From Parasphingorhabdus marina DSM 22363 (GTDB taxonomy: Bacteria > Pseudomonadota > Alphaproteobacteria > Sphingomonadales > Sphingomonadaceae), in assembly GCF_900128895.1 (NCBI RefSeq), contig NZ_FSQW01000001.1, positions 806,001-870,000 of the forward strand: a stretch of DNA of 64,000 nt. The letters are read 5' to 3'. Below are positions 19,921 through 28,576 of this stretch, piece after piece. The notes under the pieces are model-generated. The model was not told the DNA's origin. It saw only the letters and a list, made by a program, of their open reading frames with translations, and did no database searches. The position numbers were made by a program, and so were the translations under genes. Positions within the stretch are counted from its first letter, which is position 1; each line of letters opens with the position of its first letter.

Positions 19921-20361
19921 CTATTTGGCTTTCTGTTCCGGAAAGTACCAGACCCGGCGGATCAGCCGGTCCATGATCTGATAGACTGCGGTTGCACTCT
20001 GCGCCTGCCGCTCGCCCTTGCTGTTCTGCCACGATGCGGTTTCGATCACCGTGACATAGTCGCCATTGACCGACCAGCCGCTGAGACTGCTGCTGACCTT
20101 GGTGGGCCCCTGGAAATAGGATGTCATGTCGCGGACCATGTTATCCTTGCCGTCGGTGGCGACTTCCGATTTGGCGCCGCTGATCATGATCCACTGAATC
20201 TCCGAATGCATCAGGTTGCTCATGGCGGTGACATCCTGCGCGTTGAACGCAGCGGTATATTTTTCCACCAGCACCTGATGATCAGGTGGAGGTGGCGGTG
20301 TTTCTGCTGAAACCGCCACAGGCATCAAAAATGCCATTAATACCAGCATCCACCGTGTCAT
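19921..20361 (-). CDS. Exported NTF2-like / SnoaL-like protein
   Basis: 146 residues with a signal peptide (MLVLMAFLMPVAVSAE). The mature domain has the NTF2-fold sequence EKYTAAFNAQDVTAMSNLMH that starts DUF4440-type proteins. A near-perfect AGGAGG ribosome site precedes the ATG. These domains often bind small hydrophobic ligands or act as isomerases, but no catalytic pair can be assigned here. Possibly co-transcribed with the MFS gene upstream, whose stop is 52 bases away. Confidence 0.8.
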   Translation of the reverse strand: MTRWMLVLMAFLMPVAVSAETPPPPPDHQVLVEKYTAAFNAQDVTAMSNLMHSEIQWIMISGAKSEVATDGKDNMVRDMTSYFQGPTKVSSSLSGWSVNGDYVTVIETASWQNSKGERQAQSATAVYQIMDRLIRRVWYFPEQKAK

Positions 20362-20413
20362 GATTTTCCTCCCCTGTTCTCCTCGCCCAGTTTCGACCGG
20401 GTTGGCCTGGCCG

Positions 20414-21643
20414 TCAAGTGTTGTGACGATGCTGGCCCCACAGGGCGAGGCCGAGGATCAGCGTGGCGAATATTAGTGACATGCCAGCAATGGCGTTCCA
20501 ACCGCCCCAGGCATAGGCCGCGGTGCCGAGCCAGCTCGACAAGCCTCCGCCCAGAAACATGGTGACAATATAGACGGTCATCAGCCGCGTGCGGATCTCC
20601 GGCGCCCGGCCAAACAAAATGGTGCGGTTGGCCACATCCATCGAGGCGCCGCCAAAATTGCTTAAGATGATCGGCACGATCAGGATCCAGATACTGGTGC
20701 CGGCCACGAACAGCAGGATGGCACCAATCCACTGGATGACCGCGAACAGCACCCGTACCTTTTCCGCACCAATCCGGTCGGCGAGGCGCCCGGACCAGGG
20801 CGCGACCAGAATGTTGCTGGCGGCAAGCAATGCCAGATAGCCGACCACGTCGACACCATATCCCATTTGCGCGCTGGTCAGATGGAGACCAATGCCCAGC
20901 CACAGGGCGAGGAAAAAGCCGAAAGACAGGGCCTGGAGAATACCGGCGAGCAGGACGTCCGGCATGGTCCGGATGATCGGCCAGAGCGAGGCGATCAGCG
21001 CGCCATAGCTTTCCCGCGGCGCGTCGTCATCACGCAATTTCTCGTCCTTCTCCATGATCAGCGGCACGATGACGAGCACCGCCAGCGCCAGTGCCGCGCC
21101 CACCCAATAGGCCGCGCGCCAGCCGAAATAGTGGCCCAGCACGCCGGCGCCACCGCGACTGGCGAGCAGCCCGGCGGTGATCCCGGCCGTCAATATGCCC
21201 GTGACATGGCCGACGCGTTCCGGCTTGACGCGCCTGGTGACATAGGCGGGAACCAGATAGGGTGCGATCGTGGCAAAACCGAGCAACGATGAGGCGATGA
21301 CGAAGATCCGGAAATCGGCGGCCAGCGCCATGGCCAGCAGGGCGATGAGCTGCCCAGCGGCAAAATATGTCAGCAGCTTGCGGTTATTGACCCTGTCGCC
21401 GAGCGGGAGCAGCAGCAGGATACCGAGCGCCAGCGCGATCTGGTTGAACGCCGGCACCAGTCCCAGCCAGGTTCCGCTGACGCCGAATTCCGCGCCAACC
21501 GGCGCGATCAGCGGATGGATGTAATAGCCGTGTGCGACCGAGGCGGCGCAGGCGGCGGAAAACAGGAACAGCTTCAGCTCGCTGATCCGGCGCGGCGCGG
21601 TCCTGGTCGAGAGATCGGTTTGAGACAGGTTGGAAACTTTCAG
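20414..21643 (-). CDS. MFS transporter with unclear start codon
   Basis: About 409 residues with twelve predicted membrane helices, of the drug-efflux-type major facilitator group (block HGYYIHPLIAPVGAEFGVS near the N-terminus). The reading frame opens after a TGA at 21646-21644, and no ATG, GTG or TTG occurs before helix 1. The first GTG (21457) lies inside helix 2. The conserved N-terminus can only be included by starting at CTG 21643, or after a frameshift from the ORF that begins at TTG 21668. The product is probably an inner-membrane exporter. Either a rare CTG start or a sequence or mutational frameshift must be assumed. Confidence 0.8.
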   Translation of the reverse strand: MKVSNLSQTDLSTRTAPRRISELKLFLFSAACAASVAHGYYIHPLIAPVGAEFGVSGTWLGLVPAFNQIALALGILLLLPLGDRVNNRKLLTYFAAGQLIALLAMALAADFRIFVIASSLLGFATIAPYLVPAYVTRRVKPERVGHVTGILTAGITAGLLASRGGAGVLGHYFGWRAAYWVGAALALAVLVIVPLIMEKDEKLRDDDAPRESYGALIASLWPIIRTMPDVLLAGILQALSFGFFLALWLGIGLHLTSAQMGYGVDVVGYLALLAASNILVAPWSGRLADRIGAEKVRVLFAVIQWIGAILLFVAGTSIWILIVPIILSNFGGASMDVANRTILFGRAPEIRTRLMTVYIVTMFLGGGLSSWLGTAAYAWGGWNAIAGMSLIFATLILGLALWGQHRHNT

Positions 21644-21695
21644 TCACGGAAGACAGCACCCATGCCAAGACACGCGGGCAACGTCCTCTGTTCTT

Positions 21696-22379
21696 TTAGG
21701 GAGCGTCGATGATCTGATCGAGATTGTCGAGCACCTTGCCATAGACCCGGTCATGCAGCAGTTGCACCAGTTTCGGATCAGCCCGGTCCGGATGGCCGCT
21801 GTCGAACGGCGGGTGGGGATCATATTCGAGCGAAAGCTGCATCATTTGCGCAAATTCCGGGCCGGCGACTTCGGCCAGGATGGTCAGGCCAAAGTCGATT
21901 CCCGAGGTCACACCCCCGGCGGTGATGACGTTGCCGTCCTGCACAACGCGGGATTTCTCATGTTGCGCACCGAATTTCTCGAGCAGCGAAGTATAGGCCC
22001 AGTGCGTGGTGGCACGCTTGCCCTGGAGCAGCCCGGCAGCACCCAGCGCCAGCGAGCCGGTGCAGACCGAGGTGACATATCTGGCGCCCGCGCCCTGATT
22101 GCGCAGAAATGCGAGAGTGTCTTCATCCTGGATAACCTGCCGTGTCCCGAACCCGCCCGGCACGCACAGCAGGTCGGCTTGCGGGCAGTCGGCAAAATTC
22201 GTGGTGGGCAGCATGGCAAAGCCGCTGTCGGTCTGGATCGGTTGTACGGTTTTGGCTGCACTGTGCAGGACGGCTCCCGGGAGCCGCGCGAGAAATTGGG
22301 CCGGTCCCGTGAAATCCAGCTGGGTGATCTCGTCGAACAACAGGAAAACGATATGAAAGGGGGCAGGATTGTCGGTCAT
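21696..22379 (-). CDS. DJ-1/PfpI family protein
   Basis: 227 residues of the DJ-1/PfpI superfamily, in the branch with isonitrile hydratases and AraC-like amidase domains. The nucleophile is the Cys of TSVCTGSLAL. A second family block is AGGVTSGIDFGLTI. The start at 22379 has AAGGAG eight bases upstream; ATG 22385 is too close to it. No DNA-binding domain follows, so it is an enzyme or stress protein and not a GATase-type regulator. The substrate is not known. Cytoplasmic. Confidence 0.88.
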   Translation of the reverse strand: MTDNPAPFHIVFLLFDEITQLDFTGPAQFLARLPGAVLHSAAKTVQPIQTDSGFAMLPTTNFADCPQADLLCVPGGFGTRQVIQDEDTLAFLRNQGAGARYVTSVCTGSLALGAAGLLQGKRATTHWAYTSLLEKFGAQHEKSRVVQDGNVITAGGVTSGIDFGLTILAEVAGPEFAQMMQLSLEYDPHPPFDSGHPDRADPKLVQLLHDRVYGKVLDNLDQIIDAP

Positions 22380-22523
22380 GAGCATGTCTCCTTGTGATGG
22401 AACTGCCCAGGCGAACGGCACGCAATGATGTTCGCTCCCCGATGGTGATCCATCCTGTCTCGCCAGTCGCGAACAATCCGGTCATAGCGATCCGCGCGAT
22501 TTCCGAAAAGCACAAAAACCGGG

Positions 22524-22907
22524 TCAGCTGTCCGTCTTCGGGGCGGGGACCAGTTTCTGGAGCCGCGGCCGGATGTGCAAAAACAACCTGTATCCAGCTT
22601 CGAGGATTTTCAGGACAATCCGGTTGCGGGCGATCTGACCGAGTGGGCGCATCGCCGGCAAGGCACGCCACATCGCGGCAAATGCCGCGGCGCCCGACAG
22701 GAGTTGCCCGCCCTCCTCCGCATGAAACCGTTCGAGCATCAGTTGCCGGTCGAGCGGGCAGGCCGCCTCTGCCGGAGAGATATCAATGAAAGCAATCCGG
22801 TCATGCCGGTCCAGCCGCTGCATGATGCGGATCTCGCGAATGCATAACGGGCAGGCACCGTCATACCAGACCTTCACCTGTTTCCCGGATTTGGGCGCGG
22901 TCGTCAC
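22524..22907 (-). CDS. DUF393 (DCC family) thiol-disulphide oxidoreductase-like protein
   Basis: 127 residues with the DCC signature YDGACPLC, a CxxC redox pair in a thioredoxin-like start, followed by basic helices. The start is GTG at 22907 and overlaps the TGA of the upstream DUF3429 gene (GTGA), so the two are translationally coupled. Function in the family is unproven; a redox role is inferred from CxxC. About 145 bases between this gene and the DJ-1 gene show no feature. Confidence 0.85.
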   Translation of the reverse strand: MTTAPKSGKQVKVWYDGACPLCIREIRIMQRLDRHDRIAFIDISPAEAACPLDRQLMLERFHAEEGGQLLSGAAAFAAMWRALPAMRPLGQIARNRIVLKILEAGYRLFLHIRPRLQKLVPAPKTDS

Positions 22908-23356
22908 GCCAGAAGTCCGAGCGCCAGAGTCAGGGATCCCAGTCCGGCGGACAGGAGAATGCGCAGCCGGAACATCGCTGCGGACATGATCTGTCGCCGA
23001 AACAGCGCACGATCGACGAACAGCGCGAGGATCAGACCCGCGCCGAGAAGGAGCATGGAGGGCCCCGGCCAGGTCGTGCCGATCATCCAGGGAATGCCGC
23101 TGGCAAAAGCGATCAGGCTGGGCAAGACGGCTATCGGGAACAACCAGGCGGGTGGCCGCTCATCTGCAACGCCGAGACCCCACCAGACCCCGCCCAGAAA
23201 ACTGAAGATCAGCGCGGCGTAGAGCCAGCCAGCCGCCAGCGCCGAGAAGCGGTGCTGGTCATCAAAGACCAGAACCAGGCAGAGAGTTTGCGGCAACAGT
23301 CCGGCCAGACCCAGCCACAGGGCGGACGGAGGCAGTGATTTTCCGGGTGCAAGCAT
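22904..23356 (-). CDS. DUF3429 membrane protein
   Basis: 150 residues with about five membrane helices, including the motif AALIFSFLGGVWWGLG characteristic of DUF3429. ATG 23356 is the first start. It is paired with the DCC-family gene through a four-base overlap, a frequent arrangement in proteobacteria that suggests a membrane/thiol partnership. No function is known. Confidence 0.85.
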   Translation of the reverse strand: MLAPGKSLPPSALWLGLAGLLPQTLCLVLVFDDQHRFSALAAGWLYAALIFSFLGGVWWGLGVADERPPAWLFPIAVLPSLIAFASGIPWMIGTTWPGPSMLLLGAGLILALFVDRALFRRQIMSAAMFRLRILLSAGLGSLTLALGLLA

Positions 23357-23438
23357 GATTCATCCAGGCAGAATTGACGATGATCGCATTTCGCACACCG
23401 GTATGATCCGGGTCGACATGGCCATACATACAGATTGA

Positions 23439-23456
23439 TTTAATCACACAATTAAA
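23439..23456 (+). promoter_or_regulatory. Candidate operator TTTAAT-N6-ATTAAA
   Basis: A perfect inverted repeat (TTTAAT, six bases, ATTAAA) lies 66 bases ahead of the acyl-CoA ligase start. Closely similar sequences precede the thiolase gene (28522) and lie between the CoA transferase and thiolase-like genes (35475). It is a candidate site for the TetR regulator at 31517; this is an inference. Confidence 0.45.
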
Positions 23457-23522
23457 ACATGATAAGGCTGAGCGAATCACCCGCCGAGAGGTGAATCCTG
23501 CCCTGATGGAGAGAAATACAAA

Positions 23523-25058
23523 ATGCATCCCAGTCTGCATGCGCAAGAACATCCTGACAAACCCGCAATCATCATGGCCGGTTCCGGTGAAACCCGCAGC
23601 TATGCAGAGCTGGACCGGGCCAGCAATCGCTATGCGCATCTCTATCGTGCGGAAGGCCTGAAGATTGGCGACACGGTTGCTGTCTTTCTCGACAATGACC
23701 CGGATTATTTTTCGATCGTCTGGGGCGCCCAGCGTGCGGGGCTGTATTATGTCGCCATTCCCAGCCGGCTGACCGCAGCAGAGGTCAGCTACATCCTGCA
23801 GGACAGTGCGGCCGACATGCTGATCAGTTCCGCGGCCAAACTGGCCGTCATTGACGAGCTCCGAGACCTCAATCCCGGTGTGAAGCAATATGCCTATGGC
23901 GTGGATGACGAACGTGCTGTCGTGCCTGCACTGGCGGCGCAGCCGGATACGCCGATTGCGGATGAACGGCACGGGATGGACATGCTCTACTCCTCCGGCA
24001 CCACCGGCCGACCGAAAGGGGTGCGTATACCGTTTCCCGAGAACGAAGATATTGCCCAGCCCAATGCGCTCGTCGCGATCGCGCAGGGCGCGTTCGGATT
24101 TGCGCCGGGATGTACCTATCTTTCACCTGCTCCACTTTATCATGCGGCGCCGCTGCGCTGGTGCATGACCGTGCACAGACTGGGCGGCACCACGATCATC
24201 ATGGAAAAATTCGATCCCGAGCAGGCGCTGGCGCTGATCGAAAAATATCAGGTCGATGTCAGCCAGTGGGTGCCAACCCATTTCAACCGCATGCTCAAGC
24301 TTCCCGACGAGGTGCGCCAGAAATATGACGTGTCGTCGCTGAAGAGCGCAGTCCATGCGGCAGCGCCTTGCCCGGTTCCGGTGAAGGAAAAGATGATCGA
24401 ATGGTGGGGACCGGTGATCATGGAATATTATGCCGGTTCCGAAGGCAACGGCTTTACCTTTATCAACTCCGCTGACTGGCTCGAACACAAGGGCTCTGTG
24501 GGCAAGGCTCTGCTGGGCACGGTCCGCATTTGTGACGAAAATGACAATGAGGTGCCGACCGGCGAGGAAGGACAGATCTATTTCGAGGGCGGCAGCCCCT
24601 TTTCCTATCACAATGATCCGGAAAAAACGAAAGCAGCGGCCAATAGCCACGGCTGGACTTCACTGGGTGATGTCGGGAAAGTCGATGCCGACGGTTTTCT
24701 CTATCTGACCGATCGCAAGAGCTTCATGATCATTTCCGGCGGGGTGAATATCTATCCACAGGAGATCGAGAATCTGCTGGTGACACATCCGAAAATATCC
24801 GATGCCGCCGTGATTGGCGCGCCGGATGAGGATATGGGCGAAAAGGTGGTCGCGGTGGTGCAGCCGATGGACATGGCCGATGCCGGTGCAGATTTCGCGC
24901 AGGAACTGGAAGCGTGGCTGCGCGAAAGCCTCTCAGGCGTCAAGGTGCCACGCCAGATCGATTTCCGCGCCGAACTGCCGCGCGAGGCGACGGGCAAATT
25001 GTACAAGCGGCTGCTCCGCGATGAATATTGGGGCAAGACCGGCAGCCGGATCGTCTGA
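23523..25058 (+). CDS. Acyl-CoA synthetase (AMP-forming)
   Basis: 511 residues of the ANL superfamily. The P-loop motif is YSSGTTGRPKGVR, followed by YYAGSEGNGF, the hinge block DVGKVDADGFLYLTDRKSFM, and the C-terminal Lys in ATGKLYKRLL that drives adenylation. It activates a carboxylic acid to an acyl-CoA, using ATP. It belongs to the short/medium or steroid/terpenoid-type ligases rather than to long-chain FadD, judged by length and by the absence of the FadD N-terminal extension. It is the first gene of the catabolic island and shares its stop base with the next gene's start (TGATG). Confidence 0.9.
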   Translation: MHPSLHAQEHPDKPAIIMAGSGETRSYAELDRASNRYAHLYRAEGLKIGDTVAVFLDNDPDYFSIVWGAQRAGLYYVAIPSRLTAAEVSYILQDSAADMLISSAAKLAVIDELRDLNPGVKQYAYGVDDERAVVPALAAQPDTPIADERHGMDMLYSSGTTGRPKGVRIPFPENEDIAQPNALVAIAQGAFGFAPGCTYLSPAPLYHAAPLRWCMTVHRLGGTTIIMEKFDPEQALALIEKYQVDVSQWVPTHFNRMLKLPDEVRQKYDVSSLKSAVHAAAPCPVPVKEKMIEWWGPVIMEYYAGSEGNGFTFINSADWLEHKGSVGKALLGTVRICDENDNEVPTGEEGQIYFEGGSPFSYHNDPEKTKAAANSHGWTSLGDVGKVDADGFLYLTDRKSFMIISGGVNIYPQEIENLLVTHPKISDAAVIGAPDEDMGEKVVAVVQPMDMADAGADFAQELEAWLRESLSGVKVPRQIDFRAELPREATGKLYKRLLRDEYWGKTGSRIV

Positions 25059-25498
25059 TGAACCCCGGCCTGTCTTCCGAAGCGTTGCGCAAGCTGGCGG
25101 TGGACGGATATTTCGGGCGAGTCGTGGCGCGGGACATGGATGGACTAATGGGCAATATCAGCCCGGATGCGACCATGGCCATTCCGCCACTGGCCATTGC
25201 CTTTAAAGGAAAAGAGGCAATAGCGGCGCATTTTCAGGAATTTCTGGAGAGCTATGCGCCGATCGATATTGATGATTTCCAGACGACAGCGGATCCGGAG
25301 AACGGCACTGTCGCCGTCAGATTTCATATCGCGCTGACCAGCGTCGCCGATGGCAGCAGAACCGACATGCACAATTGCAATTTCTTCCATTGCGATGCGG
25401 CCGGGCAGATCGAAAAGATCGTGATCTACATGAGTGACCTGCCGACGGAAGGCTTTGCCGCAGGCGCGACCCGACAGAAAGACCATGGAGAGAGGTGA
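25058..25498 (+). CDS. NTF2-like / SnoaL-like protein
   Basis: 146 residues without a signal peptide, of the nuclear transport factor 2 fold (KLAVDGYFGRVVARDMDGLM, then PPLAIAFKGKEAIAAHFQEF). Family members include ketosteroid isomerase and polyketide cyclases; a role on a steroid- or terpene-like intermediate would suit the neighbouring P450 and acyl-CoA genes, but no catalytic residue can be named. It overlaps the ligase stop by one base and is followed by the P450 after one base, so it lies in a tight operon. Confidence 0.82.
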   Translation: MNPGLSSEALRKLAVDGYFGRVVARDMDGLMGNISPDATMAIPPLAIAFKGKEAIAAHFQEFLESYAPIDIDDFQTTADPENGTVAVRFHIALTSVADGSRTDMHNCNFFHCDAAGQIEKIVIYMSDLPTEGFAAGATRQKDHGER

Positions 25499-25499
25499 A

Positions 25500-26807
25500 A
25501 TGAACGAGACAGCAGAAAGCGATACGCCAACCCTGTCGCCGCAATTGGCGACCGCCGTCATCGATCCGGGCAGTTATGCCGAATGGAACGGCCTGCTCGA
25601 CACGTTCGACCATATCCGGGACACCATGCCCGTGGCCCGGGTCGACCTGGCCGACGGCGGTTTCGATCCCTTCTGGCTGGTCACGCGCTATGAAGATGTG
25701 ATGCGCATCTCGAAGGACAATGCGACCTTTCTGAACAATCCGCGACCCGTGGTCCTGTCAACCCGGGAGGCCATCGAATTCTCGTTGAAAGTGACGGGCA
25801 GCAAGATGCTGGTCGACTCGCTGGTCGTGTTCGATGCACCGATACATCCCAAATATCGCCGGCTGACGCAGGACTGGTTCATGCCGAAAAACCTCCGCAA
25901 GATGGAAGAAGAGATTGGAGCGATCGCGAAAGCCACGGTGGACCGGCTGGCCGAAGCGGGCGGGGAGGCGGATTTTGTGCCGCTGGTGTCGGCGCCCTAT
26001 CCGCTCCATGTGGTGATGCAGATTCTCGGCGTGCCGGAAGAGGATGAGCAGCGCATGCTGTTCCTGACCCAGCAGATGTTCGGCGGGCAGGATGAAGACC
26101 TGTCGGGCTCCGGCATGAAGGACATGACACCGGAGCAGATCACCCAGATCGTGGCCGGCGCAGTGGCCGATTTTGAGGCCTATTTTGCAAAAATGGCGGC
26201 GGATCGCCGGGCCAATCCGACCGACGATGTGGCGAGTGTAATTGCCAATGCCACCGTTGACGGAGAACCACTGAATGACCGGGACATGGCCGGATATTAT
26301 ATCATCGTCGCCAGTGCCGGGCATGACACCACCTCGGCCTCGACCGCGGGTGCGATGATGGCTCTGGCGCAGGATCCCGAACAATTTGCGCGGGTCAAGG
26401 CGGATCGCGACCTGCTCCCCGGCATTGTCGAGGAGGCGATTCGCTGGACCACCCCGGTACAGCATTTCATGCGCACAGCGGCCGAGGACACGGAAATTGC
26501 CGGTCAGAAGATCGCCAAGGATGACTGGCTGATGATCAACTATGTCGCCGCCAATCATGATCCTGCCCAGTTTGAAAATCCCCGCAAATTTGACGCGGCG
26601 CGGTCTCCCAATCGCCATGCGGCCTTTGGTGCCGGTGCGCATCAGTGCCTCGGGCTGCACCTTGCCCGGCTGGAAATGCGAATCCTGTTCAACGAGCTGC
26701 TCGACCGGATCGAGACGATCGAGCTTGCCGGAGAACCGAAACGCGCCCGTTCCACTTTTGTTGGCGGGCTCAAGACGCTCCCCGTTAGATATACTCTATC
26801 AAAATGA
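25500..26807 (+). CDS. Cytochrome P450
   Basis: 435 residues, a soluble class I bacterial P450. The I-helix oxygen-activation motif is SAGHDTTSAS, the K-helix ExxR is in EEAIRW, and the haem ligand is Cys383 in FGAGAHQCLGLHLARLE. ATG 25500 has AGAGAGGTGAA in front. The general type resembles CYP108/CYP125-like hydroxylases of terpenoids and sterols, but I cannot assign a family. It needs a ferredoxin and reductase, and neither is encoded in the window. It is probably the initial oxidation step of the island. Confidence 0.93.
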   Translation: MNETAESDTPTLSPQLATAVIDPGSYAEWNGLLDTFDHIRDTMPVARVDLADGGFDPFWLVTRYEDVMRISKDNATFLNNPRPVVLSTREAIEFSLKVTGSKMLVDSLVVFDAPIHPKYRRLTQDWFMPKNLRKMEEEIGAIAKATVDRLAEAGGEADFVPLVSAPYPLHVVMQILGVPEEDEQRMLFLTQQMFGGQDEDLSGSGMKDMTPEQITQIVAGAVADFEAYFAKMAADRRANPTDDVASVIANATVDGEPLNDRDMAGYYIIVASAGHDTTSASTAGAMMALAQDPEQFARVKADRDLLPGIVEEAIRWTTPVQHFMRTAAEDTEIAGQKIAKDDWLMINYVAANHDPAQFENPRKFDAARSPNRHAAFGAGAHQCLGLHLARLEMRILFNELLDRIETIELAGEPKRARSTFVGGLKTLPVRYTLSK

Positions 26808-26888
26808 GAGGCGTCGCCGCCCTTGTAATGCGCTACAAGCGACTCAAATAGAAACAGAATTCAGGCAAAATTCCCAAAGGAGAGCAAC

Positions 26889-28316
26889 ATGGTTACCCAG
26901 TACAAGAATTTGATCAACGGAGAGCTGATCAGTACCAGCGACATGCTGGACGTCGTCAATCCGGCCAATGAAGAGGTTATCGGCCAGGTTCCGGCGTGCG
27001 GCGAAGATGAGCTTAATCAGGCGGTGGCCGCTGCACGGGCCGCGTTCAAGACCTGGTCGAAAAAGCCCATCGACGAACGGCGCGCCGTGGTCCAGGCAAT
27101 TGCCGGCGTGATCAACGACAATAGTGACGAGCTGTTCCGTTTGCTGACCACCGAGCAGGGCAAGCCGCATCAGCAGGCCCAGGGCGAGATCATGGGCGCG
27201 GCCTATATGGCGGGATCCCAGGCAACGCTGGAGCTGGAAGACGAGATCAACGAAGATACCGAGGAACGGCTGAGCCGCACCCGCCGGGTGCCGGTCGGTG
27301 TTGTCGGCGGCATCGTGCCGTGGAATTTCCCGGTCATGATGGCGGTGCAGAAAATTGCGCCAGCGCTGTTGTCAGGCTGCACCATCGTGCTCAAGCCGTC
27401 GCCTTTCACGCCGCTCACGACACTGCGTCTGGCAGAGCTGATCAAAGATGTGGCGCCGGCCGGGACCGTGAACATCATCACCGGGGAAGACAGCCTCGGG
27501 CCGCTGATCACGGCACATCCCGATATTGACAAGATCACCTTCACCGGCTCGACCGCGACTGGCAAGAAGATCATGGAAGGCGCATCGCAGGACCTCAAGC
27601 GGATCACGCTGGAGCTGGGCGGTAATGATGCGTCGATCGTCCTGCCGGACGCCAATGTGGAAAAGGTCGCGGAGCAGCTGTTCTGGTCGAGTTTCACCAA
27701 TGCCGGCCAGATCTGTGTGGCTGCCAAGCGCATCTATATCCACGAGGATATCTATGACGAGCTGAGCGCCGCGATCGCCGAATATGCGAAACATGTGAAA
27801 GTCGGTGACGGCTCCCAGCAGGGTACTGCCGTGGGCCCGATCCAGAACAAGAAGCAATATGAGCGGGTGATTGAGCTGGTCCAGGACGCCAAGGACAATG
27901 GCTACAAGTTCCTGGTCGGCGGCGACCATGATCCGGACGTGCCGGGCTATTATATGCCGATCACGATTCTCGACAACCCGCCCGAAGATGCGCGGATTGT
28001 TGCGGAAGAACAATTTGGCCCGGTCATGCCGCTGATGAAGTTCAGTTCGGAAGAGGAAGCCATCAGCCGCGCGAATGACAGCGAATATGGCCTTGCCGGT
28101 GCGGTCTGGACCGCCGATCCCGACAAGGGCGTGGAAATTGCCGAGCAGCTGGAAACCGGTACGGTGTGGGTGAATGAATTCCTTCACCTGTCACCCTTTG
28201 CCCCCTTTGGCGGACACAAGCAGTCCGGCTTTGGCGCCGAATATGGCAAGGAAGGCCTGCTTGAGTTCACCTATCCGCAGGTGATCACGGTCAAGAAAGA
28301 CAATGTCCCTGCCTGA
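26889..28316 (+). CDS. NAD(P)-dependent aldehyde dehydrogenase
   Basis: 475 residues of the ALDH superfamily, close to succinate-semialdehyde or medium-chain aldehyde types. The general base is Glu242 (LELGGND) and the catalytic nucleophile is Cys276 (GQICVAAKR). The Rossmann loop FTGSTATGKKI is intact. It would oxidise an aldehyde made by the P450 or an alcohol dehydrogenase to the acid that the ligase activates. It lies 81 bases after the P450; the gap shows a weak hairpin only. Confidence 0.92.
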   Translation: MVTQYKNLINGELISTSDMLDVVNPANEEVIGQVPACGEDELNQAVAAARAAFKTWSKKPIDERRAVVQAIAGVINDNSDELFRLLTTEQGKPHQQAQGEIMGAAYMAGSQATLELEDEINEDTEERLSRTRRVPVGVVGGIVPWNFPVMMAVQKIAPALLSGCTIVLKPSPFTPLTTLRLAELIKDVAPAGTVNIITGEDSLGPLITAHPDIDKITFTGSTATGKKIMEGASQDLKRITLELGGNDASIVLPDANVEKVAEQLFWSSFTNAGQICVAAKRIYIHEDIYDELSAAIAEYAKHVKVGDGSQQGTAVGPIQNKKQYERVIELVQDAKDNGYKFLVGGDHDPDVPGYYMPITILDNPPEDARIVAEEQFGPVMPLMKFSSEEEAISRANDSEYGLAGAVWTADPDKGVEIAEQLETGTVWVNEFLHLSPFAPFGGHKQSGFGAEYGKEGLLEFTYPQVITVKKDNVPA

Positions 28317-28320
28317 ATAA

Positions 28321-28458
28321 TCCCCCTCCCGTTTACGGGAGGTGAGCTTGACGGCTCCCGGCTTCGTCCGGGGGACGAAGCTGCCGGCAAACTGGGAGGG
28401 CATGAGGTAGCATTCTCACCAATCCCTCCCCCAGCCCCTCCCGCTTGCGGAAGGGGAG
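28321..28458. repeat. Palindromic intergenic repeat element (CCCTCCCG type)
   Basis: A GC-rich element starting with CCCCTCCCGTTTACGGGAGG and ending with CCCTCCCGCTTGCGGAAGGG, the two ends being copies of one short palindrome with about 85 variable bases between. The same CCCTCCCG-CTTGCGGG unit recurs as an inverted pair inside dnaE2 (46281-46367). It looks like a non-coding REP- or MITE-like unit. No protein is encoded. Confidence 0.75.
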
Positions 28459-28464
28459 TAACAG

Positions 28465-28497
28465 GCCGGTTATCACTATTGTGATGACCGGCTTTTT
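28465..28497 (+). terminator. Rho-independent terminator after the aldehyde dehydrogenase gene
   Basis: A 12-base stem (28465-28476 with 28481-28492, one G-T pair) with a TATT loop is followed by five T. It separates the ligase-P450-ALDH transcript from the thiolase operon. Confidence 0.88.
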
Positions 28498-28521
28498 CAT
28501 TTGACGCTAGAGCGTCGGCGG

Positions 28522-28539
28522 TTTAATCGGTCAGTTAAA
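28522..28539 (+). promoter_or_regulatory. Candidate operator TTTAAT-N6-GTTAAA
   Basis: This is the second member of the TTTAAT-N6-ATTAAA family (one mismatch in the right arm), 37 bases ahead of the thiolase start and just downstream of the terminator. It is a candidate target of the TetR regulator at 31517. Confidence 0.42.
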
Positions 28540-28576
28540 TTTCGAATCCCATTACATATCTCAAAGGAGCAGGAAC

